A DNA stretch of 23,302 bases, taken from positions 1-23,302 of the forward strand of contig DASVVT010000092.1 in the NCBI GenBank assembly GCA_036386415.1. The letters are read 5' to 3'. This stretch comes from DASVVT01 sp036386415 (GTDB lineage: Bacteria > Acidobacteriota > Blastocatellia > Pyrinomonadales > Pyrinomonadaceae). Within the stretch, counting starts at the first letter, position 1. Every line of letters starts with the position of its first letter. The notes under the pieces were generated by a model. It did not search any database. It was not told where the DNA came from and worked only from the letters and a program-made list of their open reading frames with translations. Shown in pieces: positions 14,888-23,302 of this stretch. Made by a program: the position numbers and the translations under genes.

Positions 14888-16075
14888 ATGTTTGATTATT
14901 TAATCGTCGGGGCCGGGTTCGCCGGCAGTGTGCTCGCCGAACGGCTCGCGCGCGGATCGGGCAAGAAGGTTTTGCTCGTTGATCGTCGCCCTCATATCGG
15001 TGGTAACGCTTACGATCATTACAACGACGCGGGCATTCTCGTTCATAAATATGGCCCACATATTTTTCACACCAACTCCCGCGAAGTCTTTGAATACCTG
15101 TCGCAGTTCACAGAGTGGCGGCCTTACCAGCATCGCGTGCTGGCGAGCGTGGACGGTCAACTCGTCCCCATGCCGATCAACCTCGACACGATTAATAAGC
15201 TTTACGGACTCAATCTAACTTCGTTCGAGCTTGAGGACTTCTTCGCCAAAGTTGCCGAGCACAAAGAAGAGATTCGCACCTCGGAAGACGTGGTGGTCAG
15301 CAAGATCGGGCGCGAGCTCTATGAGAAGTTCTTCCGTGGCTACACGCGCAAGCAGTGGGACATGGATCCTTCGGAGCTGGATGCCTCTGTGACGGCGCGC
15401 GTGCCGACTCGCACGAACCGCGATGATCGTTATTTCACGGACACGTATCAGGCGATGCCGCTTCATGGCTACACGCGCCTCTTCGAGAACATGCTCGAGC
15501 ATCCAAACATCAAGATCATGCTCAATACGGATTATCGTGAGATAGAAGCAGCCTTTCCGTACAAAGAGATGATCTATACGGGGCCGGTCGATGAATTCTT
15601 CGACATGCGTTACGGGAAGCTCCCCTATCGCTCGCTCGAATTCAAGCACGAGACGATTGAGACACCGCTGCATCAACCGGCAGCCGTCATCAACTATCCG
15701 AACGAGCACCTCTACACGCGCGTGACAGAGTTTAAGTACCTGACCGGACAGGAGCACGCCAAGACGAGCATCGTCTACGAGTATCCGCGCGCCGAGGGCG
15801 ACCCTTACTATCCCGTGCCGCGCTCCGAAAACGCAGAGATTTACAGGAAGTACAAAGAGTTGGCCGACTCGACGCCGGGCGTGCATTTCGTTGGACGATT
15901 GGCGACCTACAAGTATTACAACATGGATCAGGTCGTCGCCCAGGCGCTCACGCTCTACTCTAAGATCATCGGCGTGCGGCGCGCGGAAGCAGCCAGTGCT
16001 CGCAACGTGGACGAGCCGCGCAAGAAGAGCCTCGTCGCTCTCACGGCGGTGGCAGGCGCGGGAGGAAGAGCATGA
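14888..16075 (+). CDS. glf: UDP-galactopyranose mutase
   Basis: This flavoenzyme interconverts UDP-galactopyranose and UDP-galactofuranose, the donor for galactofuranose in envelope glycans. The 395-residue sequence shows the FAD-binding GAGFAGS at 8-14, GGNAYDHYND, YGPHIFHT, FRGYTRKQWD, the conserved VPTRTNRDDRYF with the substrate-binding Arg, PNEHLYTRVTEFK, and the final FVGRLATYKYYNMDQVVAQA motif that binds the flavin. The ATG at 14888 has GGGGAGAG about 5 nt upstream. The last 30 residues (Ala/Arg/Lys-rich after ALTLYSKIIGV) extend past the usual end. Its stop overlaps the next start as ATGA, so the downstream fusion protein is probably translationally coupled. Confidence 0.95.
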   Translation: MFDYLIVGAGFAGSVLAERLARGSGKKVLLVDRRPHIGGNAYDHYNDAGILVHKYGPHIFHTNSREVFEYLSQFTEWRPYQHRVLASVDGQLVPMPINLDTINKLYGLNLTSFELEDFFAKVAEHKEEIRTSEDVVVSKIGRELYEKFFRGYTRKQWDMDPSELDASVTARVPTRTNRDDRYFTDTYQAMPLHGYTRLFENMLEHPNIKIMLNTDYREIEAAFPYKEMIYTGPVDEFFDMRYGKLPYRSLEFKHETIETPLHQPAAVINYPNEHLYTRVTEFKYLTGQEHAKTSIVYEYPRAEGDPYYPVPRSENAEIYRKYKELADSTPGVHFVGRLATYKYYNMDQVVAQALTLYSKIIGVRRAEAASARNVDEPRKKSLVALTAVAGAGGRA

Positions 16076-18300
16076 CAGGCGGCTCACTCATCATCCCTGC
16101 CCTTGAGTTGTGGGCGGGGGTTGAGTGCACTGTCAACCGCGTCGGCGATCAGTATTTCGACCAGCTCGAGATGAACGGTCATGCCGCGCGCATGGCAGAC
16201 CTGGAGCTGTTCGCCGAGTTGGGCGTGCGCGCCATGCGCTACCCTGTCTTGTGGGAGCGCATCGCGCCCGACGGCCTCAAGCGAGCCGACTGGTCGTGGG
16301 CGGACAAACGTTTGGAGCGATTGCGGGAGCTCGGCATCCGTCCAATCGTCGGACTCGTTCATCACGGCAGCGGCCCGCGCCACACCAGTCTCCTAGACCC
16401 TGCTTTTCCCGAAGGCTTAGCCCGCTTCGCGCGAGCTGTGGCCGAACGTTACCCCTGGGTAGAGAGCTACACTCCGGTCAACGAGCCGCTGACGACCGCG
16501 CGCTTCAGCGGTCTCTACGGCCATTGGTATCCGCACGCGCGCGACGGGCTCAGCTTCGCGCGTGCCTTTCTCACAGAGTGCCGCGCCATTCAGCTTTCGA
16601 TGCGCGCGATCCGCGAAGTCAACGCGGGCGCGCAGCTCATCCAGACAGAGGACCTGGGCAAGACTTTCAGCACACGCGCACTCTCCTACCAGGCGGAGTT
16701 CGAGAATGAGCGTCGATGGCTGACCTTCGACATTCTGTGTGGTCGCCTGACGCCGGATCATCCTCTATGGGGCTACTTCGAATGGCTCGGCGTCAAGGAA
16801 GAAGAGCTTGAGCCGTTCCAGGATGACCCTTGTCCGCCGGACATCATCGGGATCAATCATTACATGACGAGCGAGCGCTTCCTGGACCAGCGCCTTGAGC
16901 GCTATCCGGCCTCTACACACGGGGGGAATGGAAGACACCGCTACGCAGATGTCGAGGCGGTGCGAGTCTGCGCCGAAGGCACAGCCGGGCCGCGCGCGCT
17001 GCTGAGGGAGACCTGGGAGCGCTACCATTTGCCCATCGCCGTCACGGAAGCACACCTCGGCTGTACGCGCGAAGAGCAGATGCGCTGGTTTAAAGAGGTC
17101 TGGGACGCAGGCCGCAGCCTTCAGCATGAGGGCGTGGACTTACGCGCCGTCACCGCCTGGTCTCTGCTCGGCGCATACAACTGGAATACTTTACTGACAC
17201 GCAACATAGGGCACTACGAGCCGGGCGTCTTCGACCTGCGCGCGCCCGCCCCGCGCCCGACGGCGCTGGTGCGCATGCTGCGCGACCTGGCGAGCGCGCG
17301 CGAGCACGACCATCCGGTGCTGGATGATCCGGGATGGTGGCACAGGCTGGACAGGCTGCTCTATCCGTCCGTCAGTGCTCGTTCGCGCACAAAAGAGGTG
17401 ATGGCGCTCAGAGTCAGCACGCGCAGCAATGGCGCGCGCCCGCTCCTCATTACCGGAGCGAGGGGAACGCTCGGCAGCGCCTTCGCACGCCTGTGTCAGT
17501 CGAGAGGCATCTCTTACCGTCTTTTGACACGCAAGGAGATGGATATCGCCGATCCCGCGACGGTCGAGAAGGCGCTCGGCGAGTATGAGCCCTGGGCGAT
17601 CATTAACGCTGCCGGGTATGTGCGCGTCGATGATGCGGAACGCGAGCCCGATCTCTGCCGCCGCGAGAACGCGTACGGCCCGCAGATACTTGCCGCCGCC
17701 TGCGCCCGGCGCGGCGTGGCGCTTGTCACATTCTCCTCAGACCTCGTCTTTGACGGCGCTTCGAGGGCTCCCTACATGGAGAGCTGCGGGGTCGCGCCCC
17801 TTTGCGTGTACGGGCAGACGAAGGCTGAGGCTGAGAAGCGCGTTCTGGATACGCTCCCCTCTGCGCTCGTGATCCGCACCAGCGCCTTCTTCGGGCCGTG
17901 GGATAAGCATAACTTCGTCACCGTTGCGCTCGACACAGTGGCAGCCCGCCGCCCCTTCGTTGCCGCCAGCGATGCGACCGTTTCGCCCACCTACGTTCCT
18001 GATCTTGTCAACGCCACTCTAGACCTTTTAATCGATGGAGAGCGCGGCCTCTGGCATCTCGCCAACCCGGGCGCAATCACATGGGCTGAGTTGGCGCGGC
18101 TCGCCGCGAACCTTGCAGACCTGGATGCCTCTTTCATTGATGGTCGCCCGACCGGTGGACTATCGCTCGCCGCGCCCAGACCCTTGTATAGCGTGCTCGG
18201 CAGCGAGCGTGCCCCTGGGCTGCTCCCGCCACTCGAAAATGCGCTCTCTCGTTACCTGCACGAGCGCGAGACGCCCCTCAGAAGCCTCAAAGTCGGATAG
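16072..18300 (+). CDS. Fusion of a GH1-like glycosidase domain and an RmlD-like dTDP-sugar reductase
   Basis: The 742-residue protein joins two enzymes. Residues 1-400 resemble a family 1 glycoside hydrolase barrel: LELFAELGVRAMRYPVLWER, TPVNEPLTTA with the acid/base Glu138, GINHYMTSERF, and AVTEAHLG with the nucleophile Glu326. After a linker, residues about 458-735 form a short-chain reductase of the RmlD (dTDP-4-dehydrorhamnose reductase) type: TGARGTLGS (Gly462 region, NAD(P) binding), NAAGYVRVDDAE, FSSDLVFDG and Y580-GQTK584, the catalytic YxxxK. The RmlD part would finish a deoxysugar nucleotide; the GH1 part may trim or recognise a glycan. Coupling to glf by the ATGA overlap suggests one pathway. 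Both active sites look intact. Confidence 0.85.
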   Translation: MTGGSLIIPALELWAGVECTVNRVGDQYFDQLEMNGHAARMADLELFAELGVRAMRYPVLWERIAPDGLKRADWSWADKRLERLRELGIRPIVGLVHHGSGPRHTSLLDPAFPEGLARFARAVAERYPWVESYTPVNEPLTTARFSGLYGHWYPHARDGLSFARAFLTECRAIQLSMRAIREVNAGAQLIQTEDLGKTFSTRALSYQAEFENERRWLTFDILCGRLTPDHPLWGYFEWLGVKEEELEPFQDDPCPPDIIGINHYMTSERFLDQRLERYPASTHGGNGRHRYADVEAVRVCAEGTAGPRALLRETWERYHLPIAVTEAHLGCTREEQMRWFKEVWDAGRSLQHEGVDLRAVTAWSLLGAYNWNTLLTRNIGHYEPGVFDLRAPAPRPTALVRMLRDLASAREHDHPVLDDPGWWHRLDRLLYPSVSARSRTKEVMALRVSTRSNGARPLLITGARGTLGSAFARLCQSRGISYRLLTRKEMDIADPATVEKALGEYEPWAIINAAGYVRVDDAEREPDLCRRENAYGPQILAAACARRGVALVTFSSDLVFDGASRAPYMESCGVAPLCVYGQTKAEAEKRVLDTLPSALVIRTSAFFGPWDKHNFVTVALDTVAARRPFVAASDATVSPTYVPDLVNATLDLLIDGERGLWHLANPGAITWAELARLAANLADLDASFIDGRPTGGLSLAAPRPLYSVLGSERAPGLLPPLENALSRYLHERETPLRSLKVG

Positions 18301-18455
18301 TCAAAGACCAAGCACGGCGCGCAAGAATGAGCGGCCTTGATTGTCGCAGTCCGCCTCTACGTCTATCGACCATTGACTTAACGCCGGATTTATCATAAGA
18401 GAAGCGTTCTCTAGTATTGCATCCCTTAAAATTGCCGGAAACAGAGGGCTACAAG
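18301..18455. other. Short intergenic region before the zinc-ribbon gene
   Basis: No gene is seen. A perfect inverted repeat AGAGAA/TTCTCT (18398-18412, 3-nt loop) lies 44 nt before the next start codon and could be a small operator. No terminator with a U-run follows the GH1-RmlD fusion gene. Confidence 0.35.
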
Positions 18456-19343
18456 ATGAAAAGCTGCCCCGCATGCCAGCAGACCTATGAAGATGATTCG
18501 ATGGACTATTGTCTCAATGACGGCGTCCAGCTTGTGAGCGCGACGCCCGCCTCCGATCCACAGGCGACGCTGCACATACCTTCGCCACGCAGTACTGATC
18601 CGAATACGCCGCCGCAGCAAGAGTCCTGGCAGACGGCAGGGCCAACGTACACGCCGCCAGTCGCCCCCACCGGTCAGCGGAACTGGCTTCCGTGGATTCT
18701 GGGCGGCGTCGCCTTGTTGATTTTCGGTGCTATCGGCATCGTCGGCGTGGCCGGCTTCCTCCTCTACAAGATGAGCGCCCCCAGCGCAAGCTCTGATAGG
18801 CCTAGCTATAACTCCAATAAGACAAATACGAACGCTTCAGGTTCTGACTCCGGCACGCGCAGGCCTGTCGGCAGCTCGTCGTCATCGCCTGCCGCCAAAG
18901 AGTCTCTGGCCGATACCTCAGCGCAGCCTGTGACAGACCTCGCTTTGCAGCGAGTCGGCAACTACAAACTGGGCGGGACGAAGATTCCGCAGGGGCATCT
19001 CTTTAAGAATGAAGGCGCTACGGAGCTAACGATGGCGACCTATGATCGAACCGACGGCACCAATTTTGTGCTCCTCTATATAGCCTCTTTCTCAACCAGC
19101 GAAAAGGCGCAGAGCGCTCTGGATGAGATAATCCGCTGGTCTGTCGGCCAGGGCGCTCGGATTCAAAATCAGGAGTCGAACACGGCCGCCGGTAATGAAG
19201 AGTTGGGTAAAAAATATGTGCTGGTGAATGGTGATGGCGTAGAGGACGTATACTGGACTAACGGGCGCTACGCGTTCAATGCCTATAACGGAAAGAAGGA
19301 GACGGGAGTCCTGACGGCATTCGAGAAGTCTTACCCGTATTAG
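18456..19343 (+). CDS. Zinc-ribbon and single-TM protein of unknown function
   Basis: The 295-residue protein begins with MKSCPACQQTYEDDSMDYCL followed by NDG: a short CxxC...C knuckle (C4, C7, C19) of a kind often seen at the N terminus of acidobacterial proteins. A Pro/Thr-rich stretch leads to one membrane helix at about 78-104 and a Ser/Asn/Gly-rich linker at about 108-165. A compact C-terminal domain from about 165 carries VGNYKLGGTKIPQGHLF, YDRTDGTNFVLLYIASF and RYAFNAYNG. The C-terminal domain would be outside the cytoplasm. The ATG at 18456 is preferred over an upstream TTG at 18417, because it puts the cysteine knuckle at the very start; AGAGGG lies upstream. Function unknown. Confidence 0.75.
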   Translation: MKSCPACQQTYEDDSMDYCLNDGVQLVSATPASDPQATLHIPSPRSTDPNTPPQQESWQTAGPTYTPPVAPTGQRNWLPWILGGVALLIFGAIGIVGVAGFLLYKMSAPSASSDRPSYNSNKTNTNASGSDSGTRRPVGSSSSSPAAKESLADTSAQPVTDLALQRVGNYKLGGTKIPQGHLFKNEGATELTMATYDRTDGTNFVLLYIASFSTSEKAQSALDEIIRWSVGQGARIQNQESNTAAGNEELGKKYVLVNGDGVEDVYWTNGRYAFNAYNGKKETGVLTAFEKSYPY

Positions 19344-19905
19344 CTCGCAAAATGGGGCTCTGAACCCTGTTCCAACTCGCCCGCTCGCCTCGATTTAGGA
19401 GACCCGCAAATCAAATCGCTGGTCGGCGCGACCTCCGCTTGACAGATAGGCGACCGATCCGTATAGTTTCTCGTTTGGACTACAATGTCCGAATCCCCTA
19501 AGCAACGTCCAGTAGGTTCTGTCGGTGTGGAGGCGTTGCACGACTGCGCCCCTTTCGGGGAAGCGGTCGCTTGACAATTATTGTGGCGTAAAAGCTTCGA
19601 CGCGTTTTTCGCGCGCTTCGGGGTACGCGAACGGCTTCGGATTTCACGCCTGCTCGCCTTTCGTCGAAATGCGACGCCACAGAAAAGTTCCGGCTCAAGG
19701 GAAGCCACGATCCACGCCCGCTCCTCTTTCAGAAGAGGCACGAAGTCAGAACGTCCCTAATATCGAAAAATCTTTATTAACAGGGCAGCCGCCTGCGCTG
19801 ACTGCCGGACTGGTTCCGGAAAGAGGCAGGTCAAGCCCCTTTGCGCTTTTCGGAGCAAGGCTTGCGAGAAGCGCGACCAGTAGTTTAGCCCGAAGAGGAT
19901 TAGCA
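19344..19905. other. Long leader region of the str operon
   Basis: The region holds the promoter at 19439-19467 and a leader of about 430 nt before rpsL. Small stems are visible: CCCC/GGGG around 19548-19559, CCTCTT/AAGAGG at 19723-19738 (4-nt loop) and CCGGA/TCCGG-like pairs near 19805-19820. Frames stay open on both strands (including rpsL's own frame from 19525), but the predicted peptides are low-information and lack start signals. I see no other gene. Confidence 0.5.
19439..19467 (+). promoter_or_regulatory. Sigma-70-type promoter for the str operon
   Basis: TTGACA at 19439-19444 and TATAGT at 19462-19467 are separated by exactly 17 nt, a near-consensus pair. Transcription would start near 19474, giving a leader of roughly 430 nt to rpsL. 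A second TTGACA at 19571-19576 has no good -10 partner. Confidence 0.6.
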
Positions 19906-20301
19906 GTGCCGACCATCAACCAGCTTGTTCGCAAGGGACGCCAGCAGGTCAAATATAAGACGGCGAGCCCGGCGCTCCAGGAGTCGCCGCAAAGGCGCGG
20001 CGTGTGCACGCGCGTCTACACACAGACGCCGAAGAAACCCAACTCGGCTCTACGCAAGGTCGCACGCGTGCGTCTGACCAACGGCATCGAGGTGACGACC
20101 TACATTCCGGGCGTCGGCCACAATCTACAGGAGCACTCGATTGTGCTCATTCGCGGTGGCCGCGTGAAGGATTTGCCGGGCGTGCGCTATCACGTGATTC
20201 GCGGGACGCTCGACAGTGTCGGCGTCGCTGACCGCAAGCAGGGGCGCTCCAAGTACGGCGCGAAGCGACCGAAAGCGGGCGCGGCGGGCGCGAAGAAGTA
20301 A
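19906..20301 (+). CDS. rpsL: 30S ribosomal protein S12
   Basis: S12 sits at the decoding centre of the small ribosomal subunit. The 131-residue sequence begins MPTINQLVRKGRQ (GTG start) and contains the family's conserved TPKKPNSALRKVARVRLTNG, PGVGHNLQEHS and RGGRVKDLPGVRYHVIRG. The lysines of TPKKPNS and RVKDLPG, whose change causes streptomycin resistance in other bacteria, are wild type. GTG at 19906 is chosen because homologues start there and AGAGGA lies about 7 nt upstream. The frame is open for 127 codons further upstream, but that extension lacks conservation. The C-terminal Lys/Ala/Gly tail is normal. First gene of the str operon. Confidence 0.97.
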   Translation: MPTINQLVRKGRQQVKYKTASPALQESPQRRGVCTRVYTQTPKKPNSALRKVARVRLTNGIEVTTYIPGVGHNLQEHSIVLIRGGRVKDLPGVRYHVIRGTLDSVGVADRKQGRSKYGAKRPKAGAAGAKK

Positions 20302-20308
20302 AAAAAGA

Positions 20309-20385
20309 AGATGTCAGATGCTGGATGTTAGATGTCAGTCGCTGGCTTCTAACTAACATCTGACATCTTAACATCTGACATCTAT
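20309..20385. repeat. Hairpin repeat between rpsL and rpsG (AGATGTCAGATGTT word)
   Basis: The left arm (20309-20338) and right arm (20352-20384) are near-perfect complements of each other, each composed of AGATGTCAGATG-like units, with a loop of about 13 nt. The right arm ends 9 nt before the rpsG start codon, leaving only CGAAG as a possible ribosome-binding site. Confidence 0.9.
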
Positions 20386-20393
20386 CGAAGATT

Positions 20394-20864
20394 ATGCCAA
20401 GACGAAGAGTTGCTGAAAGACGCGAAGTGCTGCCCGATCCGGTTTACAACAGCCCGCTGGTGACGAAGTTCATTAACGGCGTCATGTGGGACGGCAAGAA
20501 GTCTACCGCCGAGCAGATTTTTTACACCGCGCTCACGCAGATCGGCGAGAAGACCGGCGAGGAGCCGCTCAAGGTCTTTAAGCGCGCGATTGATAACGTG
20601 CGCCCGACGGTCGAAGTCAAGTCGCGCCGCGTTGGTGGCTCGACCTACCAGGTGCCGGTTGAGGTGCATCAGGAAAGGCGCGGCGCGCTGGCGATCCGCT
20701 GGATCGTGCAATATGCGCGCGGTCGCGGCGAGAAGACGATGACCGACCGCCTGGCTGGAGAGCTTCTGGACGCGGCGAACAATCGCGGTAACGCGGTCAA
20801 GAAGAAGGAAGATACGCACCGCATGGCCGACGCCAACAAGGCGTTTGCGCATTACAAGTGGTAA
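20394..20864 (+). CDS. rpsG: 30S ribosomal protein S7
   Basis: S7 nucleates assembly of the 30S head and contacts mRNA and tRNA at the E site. The 156-residue length is standard. Recognisable blocks are MPRRRVAERREVLPDPVYNS, FINGVMWDGKKSTAEQIFY, VRPTVEVKSRRVGGSTYQVP and the C-terminal EDTHRMADANKAFAHYKW. The ATG at 20394 agrees with homologues, but the Shine-Dalgarno is weak because the hairpin repeat occupies the upstream gap; translation may depend on rpsL translation or on the folded hairpin bringing the start close. In other bacteria S7 is the autogenous repressor of the str operon; whether that holds with this gap is unknown. Confidence 0.97.
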   Translation: MPRRRVAERREVLPDPVYNSPLVTKFINGVMWDGKKSTAEQIFYTALTQIGEKTGEEPLKVFKRAIDNVRPTVEVKSRRVGGSTYQVPVEVHQERRGALAIRWIVQYARGRGEKTMTDRLAGELLDAANNRGNAVKKKEDTHRMADANKAFAHYKW

Positions 20865-20865
20865 A

Positions 20866-20946
20866 GCAGTAGACAGTAGCCAGTAGTCAGTAGTCAGCAT
20901 AAAAGCAAAACCTACTGGCTACTGTCTACTGACTACTGACTACTGG
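20866..20946. repeat. Hairpin repeat between rpsG and fusA (AGTAGTCAGT word)
   Basis: The left arm (20866-20898) is a run of AGTAGACAGTAGCCAGTAGTC-like units and the right arm (20911-20946) is the complement with TACTGGCTACTGTCTACTGAC. The loop is about 12 nt. It begins one base past the rpsG stop and ends 8 nt before the fusA start. Confidence 0.9.
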
Positions 20947-20954
20947 GTTTTATC

Positions 20955-23050
<2,096 letters not shown>

Positions 23051-23051
<1 letters not shown>

Positions 23052-23129
23052 GGGATGAGGGATGAGGGATGAGGGATGAATTTAAAACATCTCTTATTCA
23101 TCCCTCATCCCTCATCCCTCATCCCTTAG
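23051..23129. repeat. Hairpin repeat between fusA and tuf (GGGATGA word)
   Basis: The left arm (23051-23080) has four head-to-tail GGGATGA units and the right arm (23096-23129) their exact complement (four TCATCCC units), separated by a 15-nt A/T-rich loop. The stem is about 28 bp and nearly perfect, and it starts at the fusA stop codon. Confidence 0.95.
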
Positions 23130-23152
23130 ATTAAGGAGCGAGAGATAAAAAG

Positions 23153-23302
23153 ATGAGTAAGGCAAAGTTTGACCGATCGAAGCCGCACGTCAATATCGGC
23201 ACCATCGGCCACGTCGATCACGGCAAGACCACACTGACTGCGGCCATCACCAAGGTCTTAGCCAAGAATAACCCGAACGTCTCCTTTGTCGCCTTCGATC
23301 AG
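23153..23302 (+). CDS. tuf: Elongation factor Tu, 5' part only (cut by window end)
   Basis: The first 50 residues are visible: MSKAKFDRSKPHVNIGTIGH, then VDHGKTTLTAAITKVLAKNN and VSFVAFDQ. GHVDHGKTT is the G1/P-loop of EF-Tu, which carries aminoacyl-tRNA to the ribosome. The window ends before the G2 region. The ATG at 23153 has AAGGAG at 23133-23138, rather far upstream (14 nt), but unlike rpsG and fusA this gene keeps a recognisable ribosome-binding site. It completes the classic rpsL-rpsG-fusA-tuf order. Confidence 0.95.
   Translation, partial: MSKAKFDRSKPHVNIGTIGHVDHGKTTLTAAITKVLAKNNPNVSFVAFDQ

Noticed and set aside
15215..16087. 290-codon minus-strand frame opposite glf
   Set aside because: glf is unambiguous on the plus strand; this is its antisense shadow.
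19340..19741. 133-codon minus-strand frame opposite the rpsL leader
   Set aside because: It overlaps the promoter and leader of the str operon, lacks a start signal and has a composition typical of spurious frames.
19525..19905. N-terminal extension of rpsL by 127 codons
   Set aside because: S12 homologues begin at the GTG at 19906, which has its own AGAGGA site; the extension shows no domain.

Overview
The window looks like a chromosomal segment of an Acidobacteriota bacterium, perhaps class Blastocatellia. This is an inference from style, not from a marker tree. It rests on moderate-to-high GC, short zinc-ribbon/TPR and zinc-ribbon/TM proteins, many small secreted or lipid-anchored proteins, and intergenic spaces filled with hairpins built from short degenerate tandem words. 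The str operon at the right end is the only universally conserved anchor.

Layout. 1-1085: a decayed integron-type tyrosine integrase with a cluster of short hairpins upstream, followed directly by a hairpin repeat. 1086-3290: a zinc-ribbon/TM/TPR protein and a frameshifted PPP-type metallophosphatase. 3695-4929: a nucleotidyltransferase-fold protein overlapping an endonuclease/exonuclease/phosphatase-fold protein. 5209-6484: a lipoprotein with a duplicated NTF2/SnoaL-like domain and a small acidic protein. 6569-9016 (minus strand): a frameshifted secreted protein, a two-gene unit (TMEM175-like K+ channel plus a conserved hypothetical) and a lysine/alanine-rich histone-H1-like protein. 9308-12596: a class A beta-lactamase-fold serine hydrolase, a NodB polysaccharide deacetylase and, convergent, a PKD/OmpA-like exported protein. 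12597-13598: about 1 kb without a convincing gene. 13599-18300: a glycan cassette of glycosyltransferase, UDP-galactopyranose mutase (glf) and a GH1-RmlD fusion. 18456-19343: a zinc-ribbon/TM protein. 19439-23302: the str operon, promoter-rpsL-rpsG-fusA-tuf, with tuf cut by the window edge.

How it works together. The glf cassette probably makes and transfers galactofuranose and a deoxysugar onto an envelope or secreted glycan. The deacetylase, beta-lactamase-like and OmpA-like proteins also point to the cell envelope. The rest is housekeeping translation or poorly characterised genes.

The most striking non-gene signal is a set of long intergenic inverted repeats, eleven complete plus one single arm, in seven different 'words' that share one architecture: each arm is a string of imperfect 7-15 nt tandem units and the arms face each other across a short loop. 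Three of them, each of a different word, occupy every gap inside the str operon (rpsL/rpsG, rpsG/fusA, fusA/tuf) and appear to have displaced the Shine-Dalgarno sequences of rpsG and fusA. The CACAGAGACACAGAGG-type copies share outer inverted boxes, and one directly abuts the truncated integrase, which hints at mobility.
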